From NCBI GenBank assembly GCA_046292345.1, contig JBKBRC010000077.1, positions 1 through 7,465 of the forward strand: a DNA stretch of 7,465 nt, written 5' to 3'. The translations under genes and the position numbers were made by a program. Origin of the DNA: JBKBRC01 sp046292345 (GTDB lineage: Bacteria; Bacteroidota; Rhodothermia; Rhodothermales; Rubricoccaceae). Positions 1 through 4,867 of this stretch are shown here, one piece after another (the stretch's first letter is position 1; each line of letters opens with the position of its first letter). Under the pieces are notes generated by a model. That model saw only the letters and a program-made list of their open reading frames with translations, was not told where the DNA came from and did no database searches.

Positions 1-84
1 GCGCCGGACCCGCTCCAGACTCGGCCCGGATGGAAGAACGCCTGGGGGGCATGGGGGAACGCTCGCAGGAGGCCGCCTCTCTGG

Positions 85-108
85 AAAAACAGAAGCGCCC
101 CGCTTCCG
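85..108 (-). terminator. Intrinsic terminator of the tmRNA gene
   Basis: Read on the minus strand, a stem of 8 bp (CGGAAGCG with CGCUUCUG, one G-U pair) closes a GGG loop and is followed at once by five U (plus-strand A run at 85-89). It lies about 30 nt past the mature 3' end of the tmRNA, as expected for a precursor trimmed back to the acceptor stem. The hairpin and U tract are seen directly; termination is inferred. Confidence 0.85.
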
Positions 109-138
109 GCACGGCGGCCGAGGCGAGGCGCTTCGCAG

Positions 139-508
139 TGGAGATGCCGGGAGTCGAACCCGGGTCCGAATGGAAAGCCAGTCCAGGCTTCTACGTGCGT
201 GTCCAGCGTATTTGAGGTCTTTACCGGCGCGGCCATGCCCGCTGGCGGGCCACCACGACGGTGCAGGCTGGAAGGTCTTGGCGTCTCGGCTCAGCCGGTG
301 CGTCGACGCGCAGCTCATCTGGTGTTGGTGCCTCGGGCCCCGCCGATGAGCGAGCAGGACCGGAGACAGCTAGCGGTGCTTAGGCCGCGAGCGAGTAGGA
401 GTAGTCGTTGGCAACTATTCCGATTTTCAGCGGAGGTCACGGGCGTGCTGAAAACCACCCGGCACGCTACCTGCCGTACCGTCCACCCGTCGAAACCGTG
501 TCATCCCC
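139..508 (-). ncRNA. ssrA: Transfer-messenger RNA (tmRNA, ssrA)
   Basis: This RNA rescues stalled ribosomes: charged with alanine, it enters an empty A site with SmpB and then serves as template for a degradation tag. The 5' end reads GGGGAUGACACGGUUUCGACGG and the 3' end GGGUUCGACUCCCGGCAUCUCCA. The 7-bp acceptor stem pairs GGGGAUG with CAUCUCC (one G-U pair). The T arm is a CCGGG/CCCGG stem with a UUCGACU loop at plus positions 147-163. The CCA end is not encoded (the next bases are CUG), so it must be added by tRNA nucleotidyltransferase. Length is 370 nt, normal for a one-piece tmRNA. The order of 5' and 3' halves is not permuted. The next gene upstream on the same strand is a lipoprotein gene. 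A possible promoter lies at 515-543, and a clear terminator follows at 85-108. Confidence 0.97.
380..412 (-). other. tmRNA tag reading frame (ANDYSYSLAA, stop UAA)
   Basis: Within the tmRNA, the sequence GGAAUAGUU leads into ten codons GCC AAC GAC UAC UCC UAC UCG CUC GCG GCC and then UAA. With the alanine carried by the tmRNA, the tag on a rescued protein would be A-ANDYSYSLAA. The AND start and LAA end follow the usual pattern, and the terminal LAA is the part read by ClpXP-type proteases. The resume codon was placed by comparison with the E. coli arrangement (UAGUC just before GCA AAC GAC). Confidence 0.93.
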
Positions 509-514
509 AGTAGG

Positions 515-543
515 CAAAGAGCCGCGCCGCAGCGCATGCGCAA
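515..543 (-). promoter_or_regulatory. Possible tmRNA promoter
   Basis: On the minus strand TTGCGC (plus 538-543) is separated by 17 nt from TCTTTG (plus 515-520). The latter ends 7 nt before the first base of the tmRNA acceptor stem, the right place for a -10/-7 element. The match to the sigma70 consensus is poor. The TTTG at the end of the second box fits the Bacteroidota -7 pattern (TAnnTTTG) only in its second half. Position is the main argument. Confidence 0.4.
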
Positions 544-613
544 GCTACGACGCCTGAAAGAAACGCAGCGCGAGAGCGGCGGATTCTCCGCTCACGGCGA
601 CTCGGCACGGTCT

Positions 614-1120
614 TCATAGAGTGAAGCCTCCCGCTCCATAGAGTGAAGTCTCCCGCCCGGTGCGCGCACGCTCGTCGCGCTGCTCGGGCGTGCCGACGGC
701 CACGAACCCGCGCGCCGCGAGCGCCTCCGTGACGCCCCCGAGCACGCTGCGCTGCAGGCCCGGCGAGAGGTAGGGAAGGCGCGTCCGACCGCCGAAGAGC
801 CCGCGCCGGACGGCCACGGCCTGCACGCGCACGAAGCCGTCCGAGAGCGGCGTCACGAACAGCGTCGCCTCGGTCGTGCCGAACACGCCCGCCGCCACCC
901 GACGCGGCGCGGTGACGAGCACGCGCCCATCAGGGGCCGGGGCGTCCTGCCAGCCGCTCGCCTGCAGCGCGTCGCGCAGCCGCGCTTGCAACGCTTCCGC
1001 AGACCCCGCTGAGCCAGCCGCCGGGTGCGGAGCGAAGTCCCGGTAGACGGGCGCAATGGCCGGCGTGCACCCTGCCGCGAGGATGCACACGCCAGACAGC
1101 AACAGGACCAGAGCACGCAT
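614..1120 (-). CDS. Small lipoprotein of unknown function
   Basis: The protein has 168 residues. An N-terminal signal sequence (MRALVLLLSGVCILAAGC) puts a lipobox-type Cys at residue 18, so the product is probably lipid-anchored outside the cytoplasmic membrane. After a short Ala/Gly/Pro linker (30-43), a compact soluble domain of about 100 residues begins with a helix at ALQARLRDAL and continues as alternating strands and helices. I do not recognise the family. This ATG was chosen because it alone gives a signal peptide; the frame stays open far upstream only because of the high GC, and the translation there is Arg-rich and featureless. A promoter-like pair lies 24-53 nt upstream, and no Shine-Dalgarno is visible. 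The last 11 codons lie in a 22-bp tandem duplication (615-658) that shifts the frame; without it the protein would end ETSLYEDRAESP at a TGA at 592-594 instead of ETSLYGAGGFTL. Confidence 0.75.
   Translation of the reverse strand: MRALVLLLSGVCILAAGCTPAIAPVYRDFAPHPAAGSAGSAEALQARLRDALQASGWQDAPAPDGRVLVTAPRRVAAGVFGTTEATLFVTPLSDGFVRVQAVAVRRGLFGGRTRLPYLSPGLQRSVLGGVTEALAARGFVAVGTPEQRDERARTGRETSLYGAGGFTL
615..658 (-). repeat. 22-bp tandem duplication at the lipoprotein 3' end
   Basis: Two head-to-tail copies, 615-636 and 637-658, share CATAGAGTGAAG(C/T)CTCCCGC. They differ at the 13th base and at the second-to-last base (t versus c). Because 22 is not a multiple of three, the second copy is read in another frame and supplies the present C-terminus and stop codon of the lipoprotein gene. 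Confidence 0.9.
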
Positions 1121-1143
1121 TGAAGGAAAGGCGAGCCGCCAGA

Positions 1144-1173
1144 AGCATAGCGTGCTGCCAGCTCCTGATCCAA
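1144..1173 (-). promoter_or_regulatory. Probable promoter of the small lipoprotein gene
   Basis: On the minus strand TTGGAT (plus 1168-1173) and TATGCT (plus 1144-1149) are separated by 18 nt. The expected start of transcription lies about 18 nt before the ATG at 1120. The TATGCTTC stretch also partly fits the Bacteroidota -7 box TAnnTTTG. The pair resembles the one before the ribosomal-protein gene (TTGGAC, 17 nt, TACCTTTA at 1664-1694). It sits just after a strong terminator (1203-1246), which would make the lipoprotein gene an independent unit. Confidence 0.5.
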
Positions 1174-1202
1174 GTTTTCGCGCTCTCTGCCTGCGGACGC
1201 GG

Positions 1203-1246
1203 AAAAAAGCCGGGCGGACACGCTCACCCAAACGTGTCCGCCCGGC
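1203..1246 (-). terminator. Strong intrinsic terminator on the minus strand
   Basis: A perfect 14-bp stem (GCCGGGCGGACACG with its complement, plus 1209-1222 and 1233-1246) closes a 10-nt loop. On the minus strand it is followed at once by six U (plus A run 1203-1208). On the plus strand the A run precedes the stem, so it can terminate only minus-strand transcription. The transcript it ends comes from the apparently gene-free stretch 1250-1660, which implies a non-coding RNA or a leader there. Confidence 0.88.
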
Positions 1247-1603
1247 GTGCGCGCGGCCCGGCCGTTCCGGCCAGAGGCGTATGCGCACAGGGTCGCTCCA
1301 GCCACCGACACGCATGACGCGCAAGCTGCGGGGCTGTTTCTTTTTGAGACAACCCCCGTGCCACCGGACCGCCGCAGGTGCCTGCGCAGACGACCGACAC
1401 ACTATTGCCACGTTTCGAGGGCGTCGGGGTCGGCGCGAAGACCGGAATCGCCTGCCGGGTCTTCCCTGAGAGCGATCGCTGCTCCTCTCGGCCAGCGCAG
1501 ACGGCAGAAAGACCTCTGGCAGCGGCGCCCCGCTGTCTTCCAGAGCATACACGACTGTACACCCGGCAAGACACCTGCGTCCCGGCGGTGGTCGACGGGA
1601 CGC
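1203..1603 (-). ncRNA. Candidate structured non-coding RNA (unknown family)
   Basis: No convincing protein gene lies here: open frames give Arg/Pro-rich, featureless translations. On the minus strand several helices can be drawn by eye. They are an 8-bp hairpin at 1577-1603; a long-range 10-bp helix joining 1561-1570 with 1451-1460; and, inside it, a hairpin at 1514-1545 (two 6-bp helices with a 4-nt bulge). Downstream are an 11-bp stem with one mismatch at 1330-1356, a 9-bp stem with one bulged base joining 1311-1320 with 1277-1285, and a GAA-loop hairpin at 1260-1272. The series ends in the terminator at 1203-1246. I looked for RNase P, SRP RNA, tmRNA and 6S hallmarks and did not find them. 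The 5' end is unknown; an extended -10-like TTGGTATAGA lies at plus 1699-1708. A long 5' leader read into the lipoprotein gene is the main alternative. Confidence 0.4.
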
Positions 1604-1663
1604 CTGCACGCCCCTCACCTGACCGGGGTCGTGTGAAGCCTCTCCGGAGCCCCAACCGCGGGC

Positions 1664-1694
1664 TTGGACACGATCCCCCCGCGCGCTACCTTTA
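1664..1694 (+). promoter_or_regulatory. Promoter of the small ribosomal-protein gene
   Basis: TTGGAC (1664-1669), a 17-nt spacer and TACCTTTA (1687-1694) fit the Bacteroidota promoter pattern (TTG near -33, TAnnTTTG near -7), with one mismatch in the second box. Transcription would begin near 1701, leaving a leader of about 40 nt before the ATG at 1742. A minus-strand -10-like element overlaps it at 1699-1704. Confidence 0.6.
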
Positions 1695-1741
1695 CCCGTC
1701 TATACCAAGAGCAGTCTTCTCACGCCAGCCCGATTACCCCC

Positions 1742-1837
1742 ATGCCCTGCGGCCGGAAGCGCAAGCGTCACAAGATCGCCACGCATAAGCGCAAGAAGCG
1801 GCTTCGCAAGAACCGCCACAAGAAGAAGAACCGGTAG
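1742..1837 (+). CDS. 31-residue AURKAIP1/COX24-domain ribosomal protein (bS22/mS38-like)
   Basis: The product starts MPCGRKRKRHKIATHKRKKR and continues LRKNRHKKKNR: 31 residues, about two-thirds Lys, Arg or His. It fits the conserved family of tiny basic proteins annotated in Bacteroidota as AURKAIP1/COX24-domain proteins. These are related to mycobacterial small-subunit protein bS22 and mitochondrial mS38, and bind rRNA in the small subunit near the decoding region. The family link comes from recognised sequence, not a search. The gene has its own promoter (1664-1694) and terminator (1921-1954), so it is a monocistronic unit, consistent with strong independent expression. There is no Shine-Dalgarno; the ATG follows a C-rich run. 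Because of its size it is easily missed by gene finders. Confidence 0.9.
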   Translation: MPCGRKRKRHKIATHKRKKRLRKNRHKKKNR

Positions 1838-1920
1838 ACCGGCGTCCGCTGCCCGCTTTCGGGCCGCGCAGGCCGACCGCTCGAGCCGGTAACCTCGCGG
1901 GCCTCCGCGGCCCCACGAGC

Positions 1921-1954
1921 AGGCCGCATCTCCACCGGAGGTGCGGCTTTCTCT
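1921..1954 (+). terminator. Intrinsic terminator after the small ribosomal-protein gene
   Basis: GCCGCATCTCC (1923-1933) pairs with GGAGGTGCGGC (1937-1947) across an ACC loop: 11 bp with one G-U pair, extendable to 13 bp. TTTCTCT follows on the plus strand. It lies 83 nt past the TAG of the ribosomal-protein gene and separates it from ytxH. No T tract is present on the other strand. Confidence 0.8.
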
Positions 1955-1961
1955 GCATGGG

Positions 1962-1998
1962 CCCGCTCCCGGCGGGGCACAGCCTCGCCGGGAGCGGG
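1962..1998. repeat. 16-bp inverted repeat upstream of ytxH
   Basis: CCCGCTCCCGGCGGGG (1962-1977) pairs with CCTCGCCGGGAGCGGG (1983-1998) around a CACAG loop, with one G-U pair. No T tract follows on either strand, so it is not a second standard terminator. It lies between the terminator at 1921-1954 and a weak -7-like box (TATCTTCG, 2003-2010). It is either an operator overlapping the promoter of the ytxH-yaaA-udk unit or, if transcription starts earlier, a leader hairpin. Confidence 0.75.
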
Positions 1999-2002
1999 AG
2001 CG

Positions 2003-2010
2003 TATCTTCG
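2003..2010 (+). promoter_or_regulatory. Possible -7 box of the ytxH-yaaA-udk unit
   Basis: TATCTTCG matches TAnnTTTG at five of six fixed positions and lies 24 nt before the ytxH ATG. No TTG-type upstream element is found at the usual distance; that place is taken by the inverted repeat at 1962-1998. Weak evidence. Confidence 0.3.
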
Positions 2011-2033
2011 GCCCACTCCTGTCTTCCAACGCC

Positions 2034-2360
2034 ATGTCTTCGCGTAGCCGCACCCTCCAGGCGTCCATCCTTGGCCTCTTCGTCGGCGGCGGCGTCGGCT
2101 TCACCCTCGGGCTGCTCCTCGCGCCGGACGAGGGCCGCGCCCTCCGCCGCCGGGCGGCCTACCTCTTCGACCGCTGGGCCGAGGACCTCGCCGGCTTCCT
2201 CGACCGGCTCGACAGCGACGCCGCCGCCTCAGACGCGCGCGCGCGCGCCGACGCGCTCGTCGAGGACGCGCGCGCGCAGGCCGCCGCCCTCCTCGACGAG
2301 GCCGAGGCCCTCATGTCCGAGGCCCGCCAGCGCCGCGCCGACGACCGCCCCGCCGGCTGA
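2034..2360 (+). CDS. YtxH-family small membrane protein
   Basis: The protein has 108 residues. Residues 11-30 form one glycine-rich transmembrane segment (SILGLFVGGGVGFTLGLLLA) followed by PDEGRALRRR. This is the YtxH hallmark: a Gly-zipper helix, then LLLAP..G...RR. Residues 40-103 are a charged, Ala-rich amphipathic region likely to be a coiled coil, with an alternating CG tract encoding DARARAD. YtxH proteins are known from stress regulons in Bacillus, but their molecular role is unclear. The chosen ATG begins MSSRSR; the in-frame ATG at 1941 lies inside the terminator and was rejected. It is probably the first gene of a unit with yaaA and udk. The stop TGA (2358-2360) is inside a 15-bp minisatellite, so the C-terminal DDRPAG may be recent. 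Confidence 0.85.
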   Translation: MSSRSRTLQASILGLFVGGGVGFTLGLLLAPDEGRALRRRAAYLFDRWAEDLAGFLDRLDSDAAASDARARADALVEDARAQAAALLDEAEALMSEARQRRADDRPAG

Positions 2361-2403
2361 GGCCCCGCCGGCTGAGGCCCCGCCGGCGAAGGCCCCGCCG
2401 AGG
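2347..2403 (+). repeat. 15-bp minisatellite at the ytxH/yaaA junction
   Basis: The unit GCCCCGCCGGCTGAG occurs at 2347-2361 and 2362-2376 without change, and at 2377-2391 with two changes (CGAAG for CTGAG). A partial copy (GCCCCGCCGAGG) follows. The first copy carries the ytxH stop TGA and the second repeats it in the same frame. In the yaaA frame the unit reads Ala-Pro-Pro-Ala-Glu and remains open into yaaA. Confidence 0.88.
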
Positions 2404-2457
2404 CCGCTCGCTGAACCGACCGGTTACGCGCCGCCCCTCCCCTCCCGCAGACCGCCC

Positions 2458-3354
2458 GTGCGCTTCTCCATCCTCCTGCCCAGCGCCGAGGGCAAGCAGC
2501 CCGGCGGCAACCCCCTCGCCCCGGACATGTTCGACTACCGCGCGTCGAACACGTTCAACTACTTCTCAGATCTCAACCCCGAGCGCCGCGCGCTGATCGA
2601 CGCGCTGCAGGCGCAGGTCCGCGACGGCGAGGACCTCCCGGCGCTCTTCGGCCTCAAAGGCGACCACCTCGAGGCCGCCGTCGCCGCCACGCTCGACGTC
2701 TACCGCAGCCCGCTCATGGCGGCCATCGACCGCTACAGCCCGGGCGTGATGTACCAGGCGATGGAGTTCGGCGCGCTCCCGACGGGCGCGCAGCGCCGCC
2801 TGCTCGAGAACGGCATCATCTTCTCTGGCCTCTTTGGCCTGCTCCGCCCGGACGACCTCATCCCGGACTACCGCCTCAGCATGGACGCCTCCGTGCGCGG
2901 CATCGGCAAGGTCTCGCGCTACTGGCGGCCGTTCGTCTCCGCGCACCTCAACCGGCTCCTCACCGGCCACGTCGTCTGGAACCTGCTGCCGGGTACGCAC
3001 GAGGACGCCTGGGAGGACGCCGGTACCTACCGCCGCATGCTCCGCGTCAAGTTCTTCCGCGAGCGAGACGGGCAGCGCAAGGCGGTCTCGCACGGCGTCA
3101 AGGAGCTGCGCGGCGCGCTCGTCCACTTCATCGTCACCACGCTCGCCGAGACCGCCGAGGACCTCGACGCCTGGGACGCGCCCGGCGGCTTCGAGCCCGA
3201 CTTCGGGGCGTCGGAGCTGGACGAACGCGGCGGCGGCACCGTCGTCTTCGTGGCGCACCCGGACTGGGAGGCCCGCCGCGCCGCGCGCCACCGCCGCCGC
3301 GCCGAGGCCGCCGCGCCGCGCGCGCGCGGCGACGAGGACGAGGACGACGAGTAA
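2458..3354 (+). CDS. yaaA: YaaA (DUF328/UPF0246) peroxide-stress family protein
   Basis: The protein has 298 residues. It carries the family's N-terminal LLPSAEGK (6-13), then KGDHLEAA (67-74), the block FSGLFGLLRPDDLIPDYRLSM (122-142; E. coli has [20 protein letters not shown]) and a C-terminal GTVVFV strand (260-265). In E. coli YaaA belongs to the OxyR regulon and lowers free iron during peroxide stress; the present function is inferred from the family. The start is GTG at 2458, giving MRFSILLPS, because family members begin directly with this strand. Upstream in the frame there is only Pro-rich repeat sequence and no other usable start codon nearby. No Shine-Dalgarno is visible. After the family domain comes an extra tail of about 30 residues: Arg/Ala-rich, then DEDEDDE. 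udk follows after 32 nt. Confidence 0.88.
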   Translation: MRFSILLPSAEGKQPGGNPLAPDMFDYRASNTFNYFSDLNPERRALIDALQAQVRDGEDLPALFGLKGDHLEAAVAATLDVYRSPLMAAIDRYSPGVMYQAMEFGALPTGAQRRLLENGIIFSGLFGLLRPDDLIPDYRLSMDASVRGIGKVSRYWRPFVSAHLNRLLTGHVVWNLLPGTHEDAWEDAGTYRRMLRVKFFRERDGQRKAVSHGVKELRGALVHFIVTTLAETAEDLDAWDAPGGFEPDFGASELDERGGGTVVFVAHPDWEARRAARHRRRAEAAAPRARGDEDEDDE

Positions 3355-3386
3355 TCCCGCCCCGCACGCACGCGCCTCCCCTCTCC

Positions 3387-4046
3387 ATGGCCGTCATCAT
3401 CGGCATCGCCGGCGGCTCCGGCTCGGGCAAGACGACGGTGCAGCGCGCCATCATGGAGCGCTTCGGCCCGCGGCGCATCGCCCTCCTGGACCACGACGCG
3501 TACTACCGCGACCTGAGCCACCTGCCGCTCGAGGAGCGCGTCCGCTTCAACTTCGACCACCCGGACGCGCTCGAGACCGGTCTCATGGTCGCGCACGTGG
3601 ACGCGCTCCTGGCCGGGCAGCCCGTCGCCAAGCCCACCTACGACTTCGCCGCGCATACCCGCCTGCCAGGCACCGAGACCATCGAGCCGCGCCCGGTGAT
3701 CATCCTCGACGGCATCCTCGTGCTGGCCGAGCCGGCGCTCCGCGCGCGCATGGACATCAAGATATACGTCGATGCCGCCGACGACGTGCGCCTCATGCGC
3801 CGCATCGAGCGCGACATCCACGGGCGCGGCCGGACCCTCACGTCGGTCCTCGACCAGTACCGGCGCACCGTGCGCCCCATGCACTTGGAGTTCGTCGAGC
3901 CCTCCAAGCGCCACGCAGACGTGATCATCCCCCGCGGCGGGCGCAACCACGTCGCCATCGACATGGTGCTCGCGCGCGTGCGCACCCTGCTCGAGGCCGA
4001 CCAGGCCGCGCACGCGCCACCCGACTACGCGCCCGGCGAGCGCTGA
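3387..4046 (+). CDS. udk: Uridine kinase
   Basis: This cytoplasmic enzyme of pyrimidine salvage phosphorylates uridine and cytidine to UMP and CMP. The protein has 219 residues, normal for bacterial Udk. It shows a P-loop GGSGSGKTT (9-17), the nucleoside-site motif DHDAYYRDLSHL (35-46), NFDHPDA (55-61), PTYDF (83-87), the Walker B-like strand VIILDGILVL (104-113) and the lid region RRIERDIHGRGRTL (138-151). After these come YRRTVRPMHLEFVEPSKRHAD (158-178) and IIPRGG. The family usually has Glu in the LEGI position; here it is Asp. The start ATG follows yaaA closely, and no Shine-Dalgarno is visible. The last 22 nt, encoding a loose tail (DYAPGER), overlap the 3' end of coaX on the opposite strand. 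Confidence 0.95.
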   Translation: MAVIIGIAGGSGSGKTTVQRAIMERFGPRRIALLDHDAYYRDLSHLPLEERVRFNFDHPDALETGLMVAHVDALLAGQPVAKPTYDFAAHTRLPGTETIEPRPVIILDGILVLAEPALRARMDIKIYVDAADDVRLMRRIERDIHGRGRTLTSVLDQYRRTVRPMHLEFVEPSKRHADVIIPRGGRNHVAIDMVLARVRTLLEADQAAHAPPDYAPGER

Positions 4047-4867
4047 CCGCCCGGCTGGCCGGCGTCCCCGGGGCGGGGCGGGCCGAAGACGACGCGCAGC
4101 CCTTCGAAGACCAGCAGCGGGCGGTACGCCTCCACGCGCGTCAGGCGCTCAGCCAGACGCCGCCCGTGCCCGCCCGTGGCGACGACGCGCACCGCCTGCC
4201 CGAGCGCCTCGTCGGCCTGTGCGATGAGCCGCTCCAGCCCTCCCTCAACGAACGCCGTCAGGCCGGCCTGCATCGCCTCGGCCGTCGTCGTGCCGATGGG
4301 CCGCGCCGGCGGCTCCCAGGCCACCTCGGGAAGCTGCGCCGCCCCCTCGGCGAGCGCACGGCGGAGCATGTCCGGCCCCGGCGCGATGGCCCCGCCGAGG
4401 AACGTCGGCCCGTCGGGGGTCGGCGCGACCACGTCTACCGTGATAGCCGAGCCGGCATCGATCACGACGACCGGGCGGGGCGGGCCGCCGTCGCGTGCGG
4501 CCCAGTGGTGCCACGCCCCGGCGGCAGCGGCGAGGCGGTCGGCGCCGAGCGTACCCGGCGTGCCGTAGCGCACGGCGAAGGGCAACGGGCTCTCGGCCGA
4601 GAGGTGTGCCGGCGCGAGGCCGGCGCCCTCACGCACGGCCGCCTCCAGACGCGGCGTCAACGCCGGCACGACCGACGCGATCGCCGCCCCGCGTACGTCT
4701 ACGGCGCGCGCGAACGATGCCGCGACCTCCGTCCACTCTTCCGGCGGCACGTCGTAGGCGTAGGGGAGCGGCCACACGACCGGCTCGCCCCACGCGAGGC
4801 CGTCGTGCAGTGCCATTTTGACGGCCGAGTTGCCGATGTCGATACCGATGAAAGAAGGGTAGCTCAT
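4025..4867 (-). CDS. coaX: Type III pantothenate kinase
   Basis: The enzyme phosphorylates pantothenate, the first step of CoA synthesis. Type III kinases belong to the ASKHA fold, are not feedback-inhibited by CoA and need a monovalent cation. The protein has 280 residues. Motifs are DIGNS (10-14, phosphate loop), YGTPGTLGADR (101-111), DAGSAITVD (137-145), GGAIAPG (158-164), IGTTTAEAMQAG (191-202) and ATGGHG (230-235). The DAG(T/S) motif has Ser where Thr is usual. A Gly/Pro-rich tail of about 20 residues overlaps udk. The ATG at 4867 is the second copy of a 20-bp duplication. The first copy starts a 7-codon mini-ORF whose TGA overlaps this ATG, so translation is probably coupled to birA. 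The birA-coaX neighbourhood is common, and the two are fused in some bacteria. Confidence 0.94.
   Translation of the reverse strand: MSYPSFIGIDIGNSAVKMALHDGLAWGEPVVWPLPYAYDVPPEEWTEVAASFARAVDVRGAAIASVVPALTPRLEAAVREGAGLAPAHLSAESPLPFAVRYGTPGTLGADRLAAAAGAWHHWAARDGGPPRPVVVIDAGSAITVDVVAPTPDGPTFLGGAIAPGPDMLRRALAEGAAQLPEVAWEPPARPIGTTTAEAMQAGLTAFVEGGLERLIAQADEALGQAVRVVATGGHGRRLAERLTRVEAYRPLLVFEGLRVVFGPPRPGDAGQPGGQRSPGA

Noticed and set aside
2..52. Minus-strand ATG with 17 open codons running off the left edge
   Set aside because: It is too short to judge, and the sequence has no recognisable feature. Nothing else is seen in 1-84.
30..513. Plus-strand open frames over the tmRNA gene
   Set aside because: They are antisense to a well-supported tmRNA and their translations are featureless.
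556..593. Possible terminator of the small lipoprotein gene (6-bp stem 574-593 on the minus strand)
   Set aside because: The stem is short, and the T-rich stretch (TTTCTTTC) starts about 10 nt after it, too far for a normal intrinsic terminator.
1330..1356. Hairpin with T5 on the plus strand considered as a terminator
   Set aside because: The T run lies in the loop, not after the stem, so it is only a structural element.
1121..1660. Long open frames on both strands, including an upstream extension of the lipoprotein frame
   Set aside because: Translations are Arg/Pro/Ser-rich with no domain, motif or signal. Open frames arise easily at this GC content, and the lipoprotein start at 1120 is fixed by its signal peptide.
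1203..1660. RNase P RNA, 6S RNA or SRP RNA
   Set aside because: The conserved RNase P blocks (GAGGAAAGUCC type), the SRP apical loop and a single 6S-like rod with a central bubble were not found.
2566..4013. Minus-strand open frames opposite yaaA and udk, and a long plus-strand frame 2834-4930
   Set aside because: They are shadows of yaaA, udk and coaX, whose family motifs fix the true frames.
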